A DNA stretch of 64,000 nucleotides from the NCBI RefSeq assembly GCF_001591965.1, contig NZ_BCVX01000012.1, positions 102,644-166,643 on the forward strand, in the 5' to 3' direction. Below are positions 25,058 through 36,062 of the stretch, in pieces. Within the stretch, counting starts at the first letter, position 1, and each line of letters opens with the position of its first letter. This DNA comes from Lysinibacillus odysseyi 34hs-1 = NBRC 100172 (GTDB taxonomy: Bacteria > Bacillota > Bacilli > Bacillales_A > Planococcaceae). Both the position numbers and the translations under genes were made by a program. The notes under the pieces were generated by a model. It saw nothing but the letters and a program-made list of their open reading frames with translations. It had not been told where the DNA came from and searched no databases.

Positions 25058-26369
25058 ATTCGTCACCTCCCCAAAGCTCCATAATCAGAGGTGTCCAGCT
25101 ATTATCGCGTAGGATAAACCAGCCGGGCTCCATTTCATATACTTTCTTTTCCACATTTTCCGTCAGATAATAGCCGATCACAATATCATCAACTTTGGAA
25201 AGGTTTACTTCATTTGTATCTTTAATATGCTGTATTATATCTTTACCAGCGTCGAGCTCCTTAATACTCTTTTCAAAAACGTCAGGATCCAATAAGTAAT
25301 ACGGGCGCCGGTAACGGTAAATATCCCCCTCACCCCAAGTTGTAATAAGACGGGTTAACGGCTCTTTACTGCCAAATACCGGATAACCTTGCCAGTAAAG
25401 CTGATACTCTACTAAGTGCCGGTCTGTATTCATAGATGCCAGCCGATAGTCACCCGTAAAGCCGCCATGTTCATTAATGAAATCAAAAGTATCCTTAAAC
25501 AGCTCATATCGGTTAATAGGCGCACTGCTTTCAGCAGCCGGATACACATAATTCATCACTTTCATATTCGTATCAAGCACCAGCTGTGACATACTGTCTG
25601 AATATTTATCTTGAGTACCTTCGGATGTTTTTTGGGGAATCGTCGGGTCCTCAAATAAAATAGATTTTAAAGTATCGACCGGAATTTCATCCTTGGAATA
25701 TTCATACTGAGTTGCTTCTACCGGTCCTTCTATTAGATAAAGAGAAAGATTCTTTGCCCGCTCAAGCTCTGCGTATACAGGGAAAGTTTCTGATCTCTTC
25801 ACGAATAGCTGTTCAAAGGCAGCAATATCTGGAACAGCTGCTTCTGCTTTATAGCCGGACTGTTCATCCGTGTTAAGGAAGGACAGCCGTACATGCTGGT
25901 CCTCCCTGAGTGTGCTCCAATCAATGATAAGCCGATTAAACGATGCTTCACTCTCTTTTGCTTCATCCAATGAAAGGATGTCATAAAAGGCTTGGATCGG
26001 CACGTTTGTGGGGAAGAACATCGTCATCTGGTTTTTTGTACGAACCATTACATTTATCTCATTTGCGGAAATAGTCGCATCCATTAATGAAAGATTTTTG
26101 ATTTCCAGCTTACTTAAAAAAGTAATGAATGTGTCGATTTCCTCTGTTGAGCTTGTGCCTCTGAACTCTTCTTCAGTGGAAAAAAGCAATCGATATGGTC
26201 TGATTACTTCCCCCAATGTTTTCTTTTCATCCGTGATGGTCACCGCATTTTTTGGCGAGTCCCCCGGCAGTAAATCAGGCTTGTAATTCCAGATGAGAAA
26301 TGTAAACAATAGGCTCAGGAGGACAAGAAATAGTAATATAAACGATTTCACTTGTTCTACGTATTTCAT
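25044..26369 (-). CDS. walH: WalH/YycH, regulator of WalK
   Basis: A 441-residue protein with one N-terminal membrane helix (about residues 8-27) and a long extracytoplasmic three-domain region of the YycH family. It pairs with WalI through their membrane helices and restrains or activates WalK, depending on the species. The ATG overlaps the walK stop by four bases (ATGA), so it is translationally coupled to the kinase. Confidence 0.9.
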   Translation of the reverse strand: MKYVEQVKSFILLFLVLLSLLFTFLIWNYKPDLLPGDSPKNAVTITDEKKTLGEVIRPYRLLFSTEEEFRGTSSTEEIDTFITFLSKLEIKNLSLMDATISANEINVMVRTKNQMTMFFPTNVPIQAFYDILSLDEAKESEASFNRLIIDWSTLREDQHVRLSFLNTDEQSGYKAEAAVPDIAAFEQLFVKRSETFPVYAELERAKNLSLYLIEGPVEATQYEYSKDEIPVDTLKSILFEDPTIPQKTSEGTQDKYSDSMSQLVLDTNMKVMNYVYPAAESSAPINRYELFKDTFDFINEHGGFTGDYRLASMNTDRHLVEYQLYWQGYPVFGSKEPLTRLITTWGEGDIYRYRRPYYLLDPDVFEKSIKELDAGKDIIQHIKDTNEVNLSKVDDIVIGYYLTENVEKKVYEMEPGWFILRDNSWTPLIMELWGGDEYGLE

Positions 26370-28195
26370 TCCCAGTCCTCCGTTTCATCCTCAGCATATG
26401 GAAGCGTAAAGAAGATTGTCGTACCGACGCCTTCTTCACTTTCTGCCCATATTTTCCCGCCGTGCGCTTCAATCATTTCCCGTGCAATGGCAAGCCCGAG
26501 ACCTGTACCGCCCATTGAGCGGGCACGGGCACGATCGACGCGGTAGAAACGGTCAAATATACGGCCAACATTTTCTTTCGGAATGCCCATACCGTCATCC
26601 GAAATCATTACTTTCAACATATTATTGCTCACCGTAAAGCCAAACCGGATATTCCCTCCATCAGGAGAATATTTAATCGCATTGGAGATAATATTATCGA
26701 TTACCTGTGTTAATTTATCAGTATCAATATCTACAAAGTAGCTCGTTTCAGGTAATAGTTTGATAAAATGGACATTTTGAGACTTTGACATCTCAAAGCG
26801 TTCGATAATCCGTTCAAAGAATTTATTGAATTCCACAAAGTCTGTATTTAATTCATATTCCTGGCTATCCATTTTGGAAAGCTGCAATAGATCATTCACA
26901 AGGCGAATCATACGTTCAGTTTCTGTTTGTGTAACATGCAGGAAGTGCGGCGCAATATTTTCTTCCTTCCATGCCCCGTCGGCAAGTGCCTCCAAATAGC
27001 TGCGCATTGTTGTCAGCGGTGTCCGAAGCTCATGCGAGACATTTGCCACAAACTCACGCCGTTCCATATCAATCTTCTCCTGTTCGGTAATATCATGCAG
27101 GACGGTAATTAAACCGTTCACAAACCCAGTTTCTTTTTGGATAACAGAAAAATTGGCGCGCAAAATATAAGGAGCCTCCATCGTGCTGAAATTCAAGTTC
27201 ACGGGGTCCTTCATGTAAATCAAATCCTCAAAACTATATTCCTGTTCAATACCAAGTACTGAAGCAATCGGGCGATTCAAAGTCATCTCCCGTGAAACAT
27301 GCAGCAGGTCAAGTGCAGGATCATTGATGAGGATGATCCGACCTTTGCGATCGGTTGCAATTACCCCGTCCGTCATATTCGTAAGCACGCTTGCCAGTTT
27401 CCGCCGCTCTGCTTCTGTCGTAGATTGAGCCTCCTGCAGACGATTGGTCATATTATTAAAGGCAATTGCCAATTGGCCAATCTCATCAGTTCCATACACA
27501 CGCACCTTTCGGGAAAAGTTCCCTTTTGACATCGCCTGGGCCTGTCTTCTCATATCAGAAATCGGCCGCGTAATCGTCCGCGCTACTAAAATCCCTAAGA
27601 AGATAGTAATAATAAGGGCCATTGCTGTACCGATAGCAAAAATCTGGGTAATCTCACTCATCTGTTCAAAGACACGTTCAATATCCGATTCGATATAAAT
27701 AGTTCCCATGACTTCCCCGTTTGACCCAACTGTATCCAGAATCGGCGTAGCCAATAGCCAGACACGGTTATCGTCATCGAGCCATACTGCCTCTTCACGG
27801 CCCTTTGAGGACACCGCCCTCTTTACAAGGTCTGAAGTCCATTTCTGCCCGACAAGCATCTGATTATTAGCATCTGAAGTAGCAAGTACACGGTCGCGAT
27901 CATCAATGATAAGGATTTCATTAATATCTGTTGTAGAGAATTCACGTAAAATAGCAGCAAGACTTCCCTCACGTGTAGGCATTGACTCATCACGCTCTTT
28001 CAGCATTTCTTCACGTATGCTGTATTGGGCAAGATCCAAACGCTGCTCTATGGAATCTTTGAAATTCTCCGTTAAGTTCTCTTCAAGTTCCTTTGAAAAA
28101 TAAAGGCCAATAATTTGAATGGCCATAATAATTAATAGTACATAGATTAATACAAGCTTTACATGAATGGATTTAAAAAAGCTTACCTTTTGCAT
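26366..28195 (-). CDS. walK: WalK sensor histidine kinase
   Basis: A 609-residue essential cell-wall sensor kinase, full length for the family. TM1 is at about 13-33, followed by an extracytoplasmic Cache-like domain. TM2 is at about 184-205, HAMP at about 206-258, PAS at about 265-370, and HisKA with the phospho-accepting histidine in VSHELRTPL near residue 387. The HATPase domain has NIISNAIKYSP, DDGMGIP and GGTGLGLAIA. It phosphorylates WalR to set autolysin gene expression. It starts five bases after walR ends. Confidence 0.95.
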   Translation of the reverse strand: MQKVSFFKSIHVKLVLIYVLLIIMAIQIIGLYFSKELEENLTENFKDSIEQRLDLAQYSIREEMLKERDESMPTREGSLAAILREFSTTDINEILIIDDRDRVLATSDANNQMLVGQKWTSDLVKRAVSSKGREEAVWLDDDNRVWLLATPILDTVGSNGEVMGTIYIESDIERVFEQMSEITQIFAIGTAMALIITIFLGILVARTITRPISDMRRQAQAMSKGNFSRKVRVYGTDEIGQLAIAFNNMTNRLQEAQSTTEAERRKLASVLTNMTDGVIATDRKGRIILINDPALDLLHVSREMTLNRPIASVLGIEQEYSFEDLIYMKDPVNLNFSTMEAPYILRANFSVIQKETGFVNGLITVLHDITEQEKIDMERREFVANVSHELRTPLTTMRSYLEALADGAWKEENIAPHFLHVTQTETERMIRLVNDLLQLSKMDSQEYELNTDFVEFNKFFERIIERFEMSKSQNVHFIKLLPETSYFVDIDTDKLTQVIDNIISNAIKYSPDGGNIRFGFTVSNNMLKVMISDDGMGIPKENVGRIFDRFYRVDRARARSMGGTGLGLAIAREMIEAHGGKIWAESEEGVGTTIFFTLPYAEDETEDWE

Positions 28196-28200
28196 GCACC

Positions 28201-28911
28201 TTACTCCTGTTCAGGATTTCGTAGATAGTACCCTACACCTCTTCTCGTTACAATCCATGTTGGATGGCTTGGGTTATCCTCAATTTTCTCGCGTAAACGG
28301 CGGATTGTTACATCCACAGTACGGACATCGCCGAAATAATCATAGCCCCATACCGTTTGAAGCAGATGTTCACGTGTCATTACTTGTCCGATATGCTTGG
28401 CAAGATAGTGTAATAGTTCAAACTCACGATGTGTCAGCTCAATTGCCTCTCCCCGTTTTAAAACGAGGTAAGCATCAGGTTGGATAATGAGAGAACCTAC
28501 TGTAATATTATTGGATTCCTCCGCTGACTCGTCCACTTGGGCTGCAACATTCAGACGGCGCATATTAGCTTTTACACGGGCAATCAATTCACGTGTACTG
28601 AATGGCTTTGTTACATAGTCATCGGCACCCATTTCAAGGCCAAGTACCTTATCGATTTCCGATCCTTTTGCTGTCAGCATAATAATAGGGAAGTCATATT
28701 TTTTCCGGATTTCCCGGCAAACTTCCATCCCATCTCTTTTTGGCAGCATGATATCTAATAACATTAAATCCGGCTGTTGCTCCTCTACGCGGACTAATGC
28801 CTCTTCTCCATCGTAAGCACAAATAACTGTATATCCTTCTTTAATTAAATTAAATTGTAAAATATCTGCGATTGGTTTCTCATCGTCAACTACTAAAATC
28901 GTTTTACTCAT
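28201..28911 (-). CDS. walR: WalR response regulator
   Basis: A 236-residue OmpR-type regulator: receiver with D53 as phosphorylation site (LMLLDIMLP), acidic pair D9/D10 (VVDDEK), K near 102 (YVTKPF), and a C-terminal winged helix ([15 protein letters not shown]). With WalK it controls cell-wall hydrolase genes through TGTWAH-N5-TGTWAH sites. The ATG at 28909-28911 follows AAAGGAAG; an in-frame ATG eight codons upstream lacks a site. It is the first gene of the five-gene Wal operon. Confidence 0.96.
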   Translation of the reverse strand: MSKTILVVDDEKPIADILQFNLIKEGYTVICAYDGEEALVRVEEQQPDLMLLDIMLPKRDGMEVCREIRKKYDFPIIMLTAKGSEIDKVLGLEMGADDYVTKPFSTRELIARVKANMRRLNVAAQVDESAEESNNITVGSLIIQPDAYLVLKRGEAIELTHREFELLHYLAKHIGQVMTREHLLQTVWGYDYFGDVRTVDVTIRRLREKIEDNPSHPTWIVTRRGVGYYLRNPEQE

Positions 28912-29030
28912 TTCTATCTTCCTTTCGCATTGCAATATATTCTTACTCTATCATGCTTTTTCTTTACTTGCATCAAACACGTATAAGCCATGAGCTATTT
29001 CCCAAGAAATAATCACAGCAGGAAAAAAAA

Positions 29031-29056
29031 GGACAGCCCGTTAGCGCGGACTGTCT
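29031..29056 (-). terminator. Terminator of the M23 endopeptidase gene
   Basis: AGACAGTCCGCG/CGGGCTGTCC-type hairpin followed on the minus strand by eight T, seven bases after the stop codon. Confidence 0.85.
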
Positions 29057-29062
29057 ACTTAC

Positions 29063-30523
29063 TTATTGTAACACAGATAATGGATTTACGAGGGAACCGT
29101 TTTTATGGACTTCAAAATGCAGATGAGTGCCTGTCGAGTTACCCGTAGATCCCATAATACCAATTTTCGAACCTTGGCCGACCACCTGGCCTACAGATAC
29201 AGTGATGGATGATAGATGGGCATAAATCGTTTCATAACCGTTATTATGATTGACTACAATTTTATTTCCGTATGTTCCGTCCCATCCTGCAAATGTAACG
29301 ACGCCATTATCAGTTGCTTTGATCGTATAATTGGATGGACGGGCAATATCTATACCACGGTGCTGAGCACCCCAGCGAGCGCCCATGTTGCTTGATATAT
29401 AACCGCCAGCTGCCGGCCATGCAAACGTCCCTGTACCACGGGAGGGGATCACTTTTGTTCCGATGACCTTAATATAATCTATCGGTTCGGCAGTCACTGC
29501 TTCTTTCGTGACCTGCTTGTCTGTGCGGACACCATTTTCAGAAGTAATGGTATATAAAACTTCTTTTTGTCCCGCTTTTCCTTCCTGCTTTACTTTTGAT
29601 TCGCCTTTTAGCATAGTAGCGTCTTCTTCTGTAATATTTTTAAAATCTATTTTTTCTACTTTAAACTTTTCCATTACTACCTTGACCGTTACAATCGGTT
29701 TGGTAACAGTTACATTTAATGGTTGTCCGATTTTTAAAAGAGATGTCTCTGTCAATCCCGGATTTAAATCAAGCAGCTCTTTAAGACTTAAATGATGGGC
29801 TTTGGCAATAGAGCCTAATACGTCCCCTTGCTGCACCGCATATGTTTCTTTTTCAAGGGTACCAGAAAGCAGCAGTTCAACAGTCTTTTCAGGTGTAAGA
29901 ATTTTTGAAGGGTCAACCTTTGCTTCTTCTCTTGTAATTGCTTCTTTAAAAGAAATTTCCGTTACATGTGTTTGGTTATTTTGAGTAAGGGGTACTAATC
30001 CACTAGCAGCTCTGTTATTCAATGCATCAAGCTCTTGTTGGGTAACGTATTGAAGCTTTAACAAATTCATCACTTTTTCATAATCGCTTGCATCCTTTAC
30101 ATAAGCAACTGCCTTCCCATTAACTACAATGGCGTTTGCCTCTGCTTCTACTGCAAGTGAGTTTTCAAGTTTCTTTGCTGTTTCAGTATCATTAGCGGCA
30201 GCTGTAAATACTTGTTCTGGGATAATCGTAATATTAGAGCCAACATCCACTACATATCCTTTGTAATGAGTGCTTGCCTCTTGCTTTTTAGCTGCTATTA
30301 TTTCTTTAATTGTCTCTTCATTTGATACTGCGCCAATATATTCGTTTCCGTTATAAAGGTGATAAATTTCCTTAAAGGAATTTTTTGAATCTGCATTTGC
30401 AGAACCAAGGCTGAATGTTGATGCCATCAGCATTGTTGCTACAAAGGTAATTTTTACACGGTGGTTTTTTAAGCTTCTTACAAAGCTTTTTTCCTCCTTG
30501 GCCGTTTTCTCTCTCAAATTCAT
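29063..30523 (-). CDS. Secreted M23 peptidoglycan endopeptidase with LysM and G5 domains
   Basis: A 486-residue exported protein. The signal sequence has a long basic head (residues 1-25), a hydrophobic core (about 26-45) and an ANA-type cleavage region. A LysM domain starts at YAVQQGDVLGSIAKAH (about 236), and a G5 domain lies at about 290-360. The C-terminal M23 (LytM) domain has zinc ligands in HRGID and HLHFEVH. Such enzymes cut peptide cross-links in the wall. It lies between purA and walR, and control by the neighbouring WalRK system is plausible (see the box at 30643). The ATG at 30523 follows AAGGAG. Confidence 0.88.
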   Translation of the reverse strand: MNLREKTAKEEKSFVRSLKNHRVKITFVATMLMASTFSLGSANADSKNSFKEIYHLYNGNEYIGAVSNEETIKEIIAAKKQEASTHYKGYVVDVGSNITIIPEQVFTAAANDTETAKKLENSLAVEAEANAIVVNGKAVAYVKDASDYEKVMNLLKLQYVTQQELDALNNRAASGLVPLTQNNQTHVTEISFKEAITREEAKVDPSKILTPEKTVELLLSGTLEKETYAVQQGDVLGSIAKAHHLSLKELLDLNPGLTETSLLKIGQPLNVTVTKPIVTVKVVMEKFKVEKIDFKNITEEDATMLKGESKVKQEGKAGQKEVLYTITSENGVRTDKQVTKEAVTAEPIDYIKVIGTKVIPSRGTGTFAWPAAGGYISSNMGARWGAQHRGIDIARPSNYTIKATDNGVVTFAGWDGTYGNKIVVNHNNGYETIYAHLSSITVSVGQVVGQGSKIGIMGSTGNSTGTHLHFEVHKNGSLVNPLSVLQ

Positions 30524-30642
30524 TATAAAGCTCCTTCCAACAAACAATCCTCTTATAATATGAAGTAGTTATTTCTTATTTAAAGACTCACGCTTCTTTA
30601 ATTTAACATATTGGTTTTTTTGTTTGGTAAAAAATGAAGTTT

Positions 30643-30659
30643 TGTAATGAAATTGTATT
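30643..30659 (+). promoter_or_regulatory. WalR-box-like direct repeat upstream of the M23 gene
   Basis: TGTAAT, five bases, TGTATT: 11 of 12 positions fit the WalR consensus TGTWAH-N5-TGTWAH. It lies 120 bp before the M23 start and on the strand opposite to the gene. Suggestive only. Confidence 0.3.
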
Positions 30660-30793
30660 ACTTTTGAAATAATTCATATTACCCAGGATAATTGACTTAT
30701 GTCATTACCTTTTTTTAATCTATTTTTTCTTCTCTCTTTTCTACAGCCGGCCGGTTTTCCCATTCAATGCTCTACCCTTTTTTATATAAAAAA

Positions 30794-30821
30794 GCCCCCC
30801 GGGATGTCATTCCCAAGAGGC
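30794..30821 (-). terminator. purA terminator
   Basis: GC-rich hairpin (minus strand GCCTCTTGGGA with TCCCGGGGGGC, several G-T pairs) followed by TTTTTTATA, nine bases beyond the purA stop. Confidence 0.75.
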
Positions 30822-30829
30822 AGTTTCTT

Positions 30830-32116
30830 TTATTCCCAAATCGCATTTACAACGTTTGTTTGTTCACGTGCAGGGCCAACCGAAAACGTCATTAGCTGAA
30901 TACCTGTCAATTCTACAATTCGTTCTACATAGCGGCGTGCGTTTTCCGGAAGTTCATCCATTGTACGGACACCTGTAATATCTTCGCTCCAGCCTGGAAG
31001 CTCTTCATAAACAGGTTTACACTGTTCGATGATATGAAGGTTCGCAGGATATTCTGTAATGATTTCCCCGTTATATTCATAAGCAGTACAAATCTTCACA
31101 GTTTCCAGCCCTGATAGCACATCAATCGAGTTCAATGCCAAATCTGTAATACCAGACACGCGGCGGGAATGACGTACGACAACTGAATCGAACCATCCTA
31201 CACGACGCGGACGACCTGTCGTTGTTCCATATTCACGGCCTACTTCACGGATATGATGACCTTTTTCATCAAATAGTTCAGTTGGGAAAGGACCATCTCC
31301 AACACGTGAAGTATACGCTTTGCATACACCTACAACACGAGAAACCTGGGAAGGACCTACACCTGCCCCAATGGCAACACCACCTGCAACAGGGTTAGAT
31401 GATGTAACGAATGGATATGTGCCCTGATCGATATCAAGCATGACGCCTTGAGCACCTTCAAATAGTACACGGCCGCCCTCATCTAATACATCATTTAAAA
31501 TTTTCGATGTATCTGTTACATATTGTGCAATTTCCTGTCCGTAACCATAATACTCTTCGAAAATATCTTCGAATGGAATGCCCTCTACTTCATAAAACTT
31601 TTCAAATAGCTTATTTTTCAATGCCACATTTGAACGAAGCTTTTGTTCAAATACTTCTTTATCCAATAAATCAGCTACACGGATACCGATACGAGCTACT
31701 TTATCCTGATAGCATGGACCGATTCCTTTACATGTTGTACCGATTTTTTGATCACCACGAGAAGCTTCTTCCACTTTATCCTGATGGATATGATATGGAA
31801 GAATAATATGTGCGCGGTTAGAAATACGCAGGTTAGACGTATCAATACCACGCGCCTGCAGACCTTGCAGCTCTGTTACTAAAGACTTTGGATTGATTAC
31901 TAACCCATTTCCCATTACTGAAATTTTATCCTGATAGAATATACCTGATGGAATTAAATGTAGCTTATATGTTTCACCGTCAAATTTAATCGTATGACCA
32001 GCGTTATCTCCACCCGCAAAACGAGCAATAATATCTGCCTTTTTAGAGAGGAAGTCAGTAATTTTCCCTTTTCCTTCATCTCCCCATTGTGTACCTACAA
32101 CAACAACTGATGACAT
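30830..32116 (-). CDS. purA: Adenylosuccinate synthetase
   Basis: A 428-residue enzyme that joins IMP and aspartate with GTP to form adenylosuccinate, the first step from IMP to AMP. The GTP-binding loop GDEGKGK starts at about residue 13, the catalytic DNAGHT follows, and [14 protein letters not shown] is conserved near 300. The ATG at 32114-32116 has GGAGGTG upstream; six earlier codons are leader. A single gene between dnaB and the M23 gene. With guaC in the same window, both directions of IMP branch traffic are represented. Confidence 0.96.
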   Translation of the reverse strand: MSSVVVVGTQWGDEGKGKITDFLSKKADIIARFAGGDNAGHTIKFDGETYKLHLIPSGIFYQDKISVMGNGLVINPKSLVTELQGLQARGIDTSNLRISNRAHIILPYHIHQDKVEEASRGDQKIGTTCKGIGPCYQDKVARIGIRVADLLDKEVFEQKLRSNVALKNKLFEKFYEVEGIPFEDIFEEYYGYGQEIAQYVTDTSKILNDVLDEGGRVLFEGAQGVMLDIDQGTYPFVTSSNPVAGGVAIGAGVGPSQVSRVVGVCKAYTSRVGDGPFPTELFDEKGHHIREVGREYGTTTGRPRRVGWFDSVVVRHSRRVSGITDLALNSIDVLSGLETVKICTAYEYNGEIITEYPANLHIIEQCKPVYEELPGWSEDITGVRTMDELPENARRYVERIVELTGIQLMTFSVGPAREQTNVVNAIWE

Positions 32117-32194
32117 ATTTGCACCTCCGAACACAATTAATCGCTCTTATTGAACCTACTTATTGTAACAACCAAATTTCCTTTACGTCAATAA

Positions 32195-32242
32195 AAAAAC
32201 ACGAACATAAAAATCTAGTATTTTTTTAATGTTCGTGTTTTT
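32195..32242 (-). terminator. dnaB operon terminator
   Basis: Perfect 14-bp arms AAAAACACGAACAT (32195-32208) and complement (32229-32242); ends the yybS-gdpP-rplI-dnaB group and precedes purA. Confidence 0.8.
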
Positions 32243-32260
32243 ATTATATTATTTTTTCTC

Positions 32261-33616
32261 TTATGCTGGTGGAGGAGCTACTTGCGACCAATCCACATCT
32301 AGAAACTTATTAAACTCTTTTTTGAATGCAAGGGTAACTGTCCCGGTAGGACCATTACGCTGCTTCGCAAGGATGATTTCGATTTGGTTTTTACTTTCTG
32401 ATTCCTTATCATAGTAATCATCCCGGTAAAGGAACGCTACGATATCGGCATCTTGCTCGATACTTCCTGACTCACGCAAGTCACTCATCATTGGGCGTTT
32501 ATCCTGCCGCTGCTCTACCCCCCGGGAAAGCTGCGAAAGCGCAATGACCGGTACCTTCAGCTCACGGGCTAGTCCTTTTAGTGAGCGGGAGATTTCTGAT
32601 ACTTCCTGTTGACGGTTCTCGCCTGGTTTTCCGCTTCCTTGAATAAGCTGCAAATAATCAATCATAATCATCCCGAGGCCCTGTTCCTGGGCTAGACGGC
32701 GGCATTTTGCCCGAATTTCATTCACTCGTACACCTGGCGTATCGTCAATGAAGATGCCTGAATTGGATAGGCTCCCCATAGCCATTGTCAGCTTACGCCA
32801 GTCCTCTTCCTGAAGAGCGCCTGTCCGCAGCACCTGTGCGTCGATATTTCCCTCTGCACATAACATACGCATAACAAGCTGATCAGCGCCCATCTCAAGA
32901 GAGAAAATGGCGACGTTTTCTCGGGCCTTTACCGCTACACTTTGGGCTATATTTAAGGCAAAGGCCGTTTTCCCTACAGAAGGACGTGCAGCCACGATAA
33001 TTAAATCGTTTCGTTGAAAGCCCGCTGTTATACTATCTAAATCGCGGAATCCGGTAGGGATCCCTGTTATTTCTCCTTCACGTGCTTGAAGTTTTTCGAT
33101 ATTATCATATGTTTGAACAAGTACGTCCTTTACATGCTTGAAGTCCCCCGCATTTTTGCGGTTGGCTACTTCCATCATCTTTTTCTCGGCTTCTGAAAGC
33201 AGTGCCTCGACTTCATCTTCACGTGTATAGCCATCCTCTACAATTTTCGTAGCGGTGCGAATTAGCCTGCGTAAGATAGATTTTTCTTCTACAATTTTGG
33301 CATAGTGCGAAATATTCGCAGCTGTTGGTACGGCGTTTGCAAGCTCTGATAAATACGAGAGCCCGCCTACATCCTCCAGCTCTTTCTTAGCCGAGAGCTC
33401 CTCTGTCACTGTCACAACATCTATCGCTTTTCCTTGATCGCTTAAACGTAGCATCGTCTGGAAAATTTTCTGATGCGCGGTACGATAGAAATCATCTGGC
33501 ATTAAAATTTCAGACGCTGTAATCAGGGCTTGAGGTTCAAGGAAGATAGCACCAATAACCGATTGTTCTGCTTCATGGTTATGCGGTGGAACGCGGTCCA
33601 TCATGGATTCGTTCAT
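32261..33616 (-). CDS. dnaB: Replicative DNA helicase, DnaB family (DnaC in Bacillus)
   Basis: A 451-residue hexameric helicase that moves 5'-3' at the replication fork. The N-terminal domain (about 1-105) binds primase and loader, and a linker leads to the RecA-like ATPase with Walker A ARPSVGKTA (near 208), Walker B-like MIMIDYLQL, and the arginine finger region. No intein or insertion. It starts 13 bp after rplI in the conserved gdpP-rplI-dnaB order. Confidence 0.96.
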   Translation of the reverse strand: MNESMMDRVPPHNHEAEQSVIGAIFLEPQALITASEILMPDDFYRTAHQKIFQTMLRLSDQGKAIDVVTVTEELSAKKELEDVGGLSYLSELANAVPTAANISHYAKIVEEKSILRRLIRTATKIVEDGYTREDEVEALLSEAEKKMMEVANRKNAGDFKHVKDVLVQTYDNIEKLQAREGEITGIPTGFRDLDSITAGFQRNDLIIVAARPSVGKTAFALNIAQSVAVKARENVAIFSLEMGADQLVMRMLCAEGNIDAQVLRTGALQEEDWRKLTMAMGSLSNSGIFIDDTPGVRVNEIRAKCRRLAQEQGLGMIMIDYLQLIQGSGKPGENRQQEVSEISRSLKGLARELKVPVIALSQLSRGVEQRQDKRPMMSDLRESGSIEQDADIVAFLYRDDYYDKESESKNQIEIILAKQRNGPTGTVTLAFKKEFNKFLDVDWSQVAPPPA

Positions 33617-33629
33617 TGTTGTTTACTCC

Positions 33630-34076
33630 TTACTCTGCAATCACATGTACTTTAAGTGTTGCTTTCACTTCATGATGAAGTTTCACTGGTACATTTGTAT
33701 ATCCTAAAGAACGGATACCTTCATTGCAATCCATTTTGCGTTTATCGATTTTAATGCCATGCGCCTTTTGAAGCTCATCGGCAATTTGCTTAGTAGAAAC
33801 GGATCCGAAAAGACGGCCGCCTTCACCTGATTTTGCCTTAACTGTTACTTCAAGCTTTTCAATCTTTTCTTTTAAATCTTTTGCCGCCTGTAATTCAGCT
33901 GCAGCATTTTTTTCTTCTAAACGTTTTTGCCCCTGCAGCTGGCTTAATGCAGCATTTGTAGCCTCCACTGCATGGCCGTTTTTGATTAAGAAGTTGCGTG
34001 CGTATCCTTCCGCCACTTCTTTAATCTCTCCTTTTTTCCCTCTACCTTTTACATCTTTTAGAAACACTACTTTCAT
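33630..34076 (-). CDS. rplI: 50S ribosomal protein L9
   Basis: A 148-residue ribosomal protein that binds 23S rRNA near the L1 stalk base. It opens with the family's [20 protein letters not shown], followed by the long connecting helix (about 40-75) and the C-terminal domain with [16 protein letters not shown]. The start overlaps the gdpP stop by one base (TAATG), so it is coupled to gdpP. Confidence 0.97.
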   Translation of the reverse strand: MKVVFLKDVKGRGKKGEIKEVAEGYARNFLIKNGHAVEATNAALSQLQGQKRLEEKNAAAELQAAKDLKEKIEKLEVTVKAKSGEGGRLFGSVSTKQIADELQKAHGIKIDKRKMDCNEGIRSLGYTNVPVKLHHEVKATLKVHVIAE

Positions 34077-36049
34077 TACTCATTACTCCCTTCAAGTACT
34101 TCTATAATAGCATTTGTTAAGTATTGTTTTACTTCCCCTATCGAATTGGCTTCCATCTGGGTAGCCGCGTTCGTTAAATGACCGCCGCCTCCAAGCTTCT
34201 CCATTACCAGCTGAACATTCACTTCTCCAAGTGAACGGGCGCTGATACCGATCAGGCCATCCTGTCGATGGGCAATGACGAATGAAGCGGAAACATCCTT
34301 CATTGTCAGTAGAATATCCGCTGTCTGAGCAATCAGCACAGAATCATAAATTCTACTGTCATCCCCATGTGCCACAGCAATGCCAGGCCGTACAAAGTCA
34401 ACCGTTTGGATGAGTTTGGAACGTTCGATATACGTATCTATATCTTCTTTTAATAGCCGCTGAATTAAAATCGTATCTGCTCCGTGTGTTCGGAGATAGG
34501 AGGCAGCTTCAAATGTACGGGCTCCGGTTCTCAACGTAAAGCTCTTTGTATCGACAATGATGCCGGATAATAAGGATGTAGCTTCCAATCCCGTAATTTT
34601 TGTATTTTTGGGCTGATACTCTAACAGCTCTGTCACAAGCTCAGCTGTAGAAGATGCATACGGCTCCATATAAACAAGTGTAGGGTTTTCTATGAAGTCT
34701 TCTCCTCTACGGTGATGGTCAATGATGACAACTTTTTCAGTCCTGTTAAGCAGCGTACTATCAATCACCATAGCTGGTTTATGCGTATCCACTATAACAA
34801 GCAAGGATTTATGGGTAATACGGGACAGTACCTCTTCCGGTGAAATAAAGCGGCTATACAGGTCATTATTATTCTTTTCTATTTCGTCCATCAAGCGCCG
34901 TACACTTCCATTTAACTCCTGGAAGTTTATTACGACATAACCTTCTATTTTATTCATCTCTGCCATTTTACGCACACCGATTGCTGCACCGACAGAGTCC
35001 ATATCCGGATTTTTGTGCCCCATGACAAACACTTGGTCACTATCTTGGATCAAGTCCCGTAAAGCATGGGATATGACCCTTGCACGCACACGCGTCCGCT
35101 TCTCTACCGGGTTTGTTTTTCCCCCGTAGAAACGCAGCTTGCCGTCCGGCTGTTTAATCGCCACTTGGTCACCGCCGCGTCCAAGTACTAAATCCAGGCT
35201 GGACTGTGCAAGTTCCCCAAGCTCGGTTAATGATGGCGAACCAGCACCTACACCAATACTCAGTGTTAGTGATAAGTTCTTCTGCATTGTTCTTTCACGG
35301 ATATGATCAAGAATAGAGAATTTCTTTTGCTCTAATTCCTCTAGAATAGATTCATTCAAAACAGCCAAGAAACGGTCTGAGGACACCCGTTTAACAAAAA
35401 TACCGTATTCAGCTGCCCATTCGTTTACAATCGAGGTAACAGTAGAATTTGTCATACTGCGCGTCTGATCATCCATCGCCTGGGTAATTTCATCATAGTT
35501 ATCAATAAATAAAATAGCCAGAACGGTACGGTCGGCATAATACTGCGTTTCGATTTCTACTTGTTCTGTAATATCGAAGAAATATAAAAGCCTCTCTTCC
35601 GGCTTTGAATACACACGATATTTCCTATCCCTTAACGTTACCGTAAGTTCCCTCAATTCCTCAGGTTTTGAAATAGCCATCAGCCCATCTGATAGCTTAA
35701 AAACTTCTTCTCCAATTAAACTTTCCGATTCTGCCGCATCAAGCATAAAAGGATTAGCCCATTCGATTTTATACTGGTCATCAATCAGTATAATACCAAA
35801 TGGCATGTGTAAAAACGCTTCTTCCCCTACTTTTTTCAAGCGGAAGGAAAGCGATTCAATATGCTTCTCCGTCTCTATATATACGACGTTTTCAACCTTC
35901 CAGCCGTAATACAGAAGTGCACCTGCAACAGCTATATATCCAAAACCAACCCATATGTTTATATAGAATAGTAAGGCAGCTGTAACTATCGATAAGACCG
36001 ATAAATACAAAAGCGGATATCGGATTGAGCGTTTCCTGAAAATACCCAT
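34076..36049 (-). CDS. gdpP: GdpP, membrane cyclic-di-AMP phosphodiesterase
   Basis: A 657-residue enzyme. Two membrane helices (about 5-55), a degenerate PAS domain (about 75-150) and a degenerate GGDEF domain (about 165-300, with [17 protein letters not shown]) precede the DHH/DHHA1 phosphodiesterase. That domain has GHKNPDMDS (near 345), DTHKP, IDHHRRG (near 440) and GGGGH near the end. It hydrolyses c-di-AMP to pApA and thereby affects potassium and osmotic balance and wall stress. The ATG at 36049 has GAGGAG nine bases upstream; an earlier in-frame GTG would overlap yybS. Confidence 0.94.
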   Translation of the reverse strand: MGIFRKRSIRYPLLYLSVLSIVTAALLFYINIWVGFGYIAVAGALLYYGWKVENVVYIETEKHIESLSFRLKKVGEEAFLHMPFGIILIDDQYKIEWANPFMLDAAESESLIGEEVFKLSDGLMAISKPEELRELTVTLRDRKYRVYSKPEERLLYFFDITEQVEIETQYYADRTVLAILFIDNYDEITQAMDDQTRSMTNSTVTSIVNEWAAEYGIFVKRVSSDRFLAVLNESILEELEQKKFSILDHIRERTMQKNLSLTLSIGVGAGSPSLTELGELAQSSLDLVLGRGGDQVAIKQPDGKLRFYGGKTNPVEKRTRVRARVISHALRDLIQDSDQVFVMGHKNPDMDSVGAAIGVRKMAEMNKIEGYVVINFQELNGSVRRLMDEIEKNNNDLYSRFISPEEVLSRITHKSLLVIVDTHKPAMVIDSTLLNRTEKVVIIDHHRRGEDFIENPTLVYMEPYASSTAELVTELLEYQPKNTKITGLEATSLLSGIIVDTKSFTLRTGARTFEAASYLRTHGADTILIQRLLKEDIDTYIERSKLIQTVDFVRPGIAVAHGDDSRIYDSVLIAQTADILLTMKDVSASFVIAHRQDGLIGISARSLGEVNVQLVMEKLGGGGHLTNAATQMEANSIGEVKQYLTNAIIEVLEGSNE

Positions 36050-36062
36050 TTTGATCAGCTCC

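Noticed and set aside
27280..27297. TCTCCCGTGAAACA inside walK, possible parS
   Set aside because: 11 of 16 matches; not palindromic; explained by coding sequence.
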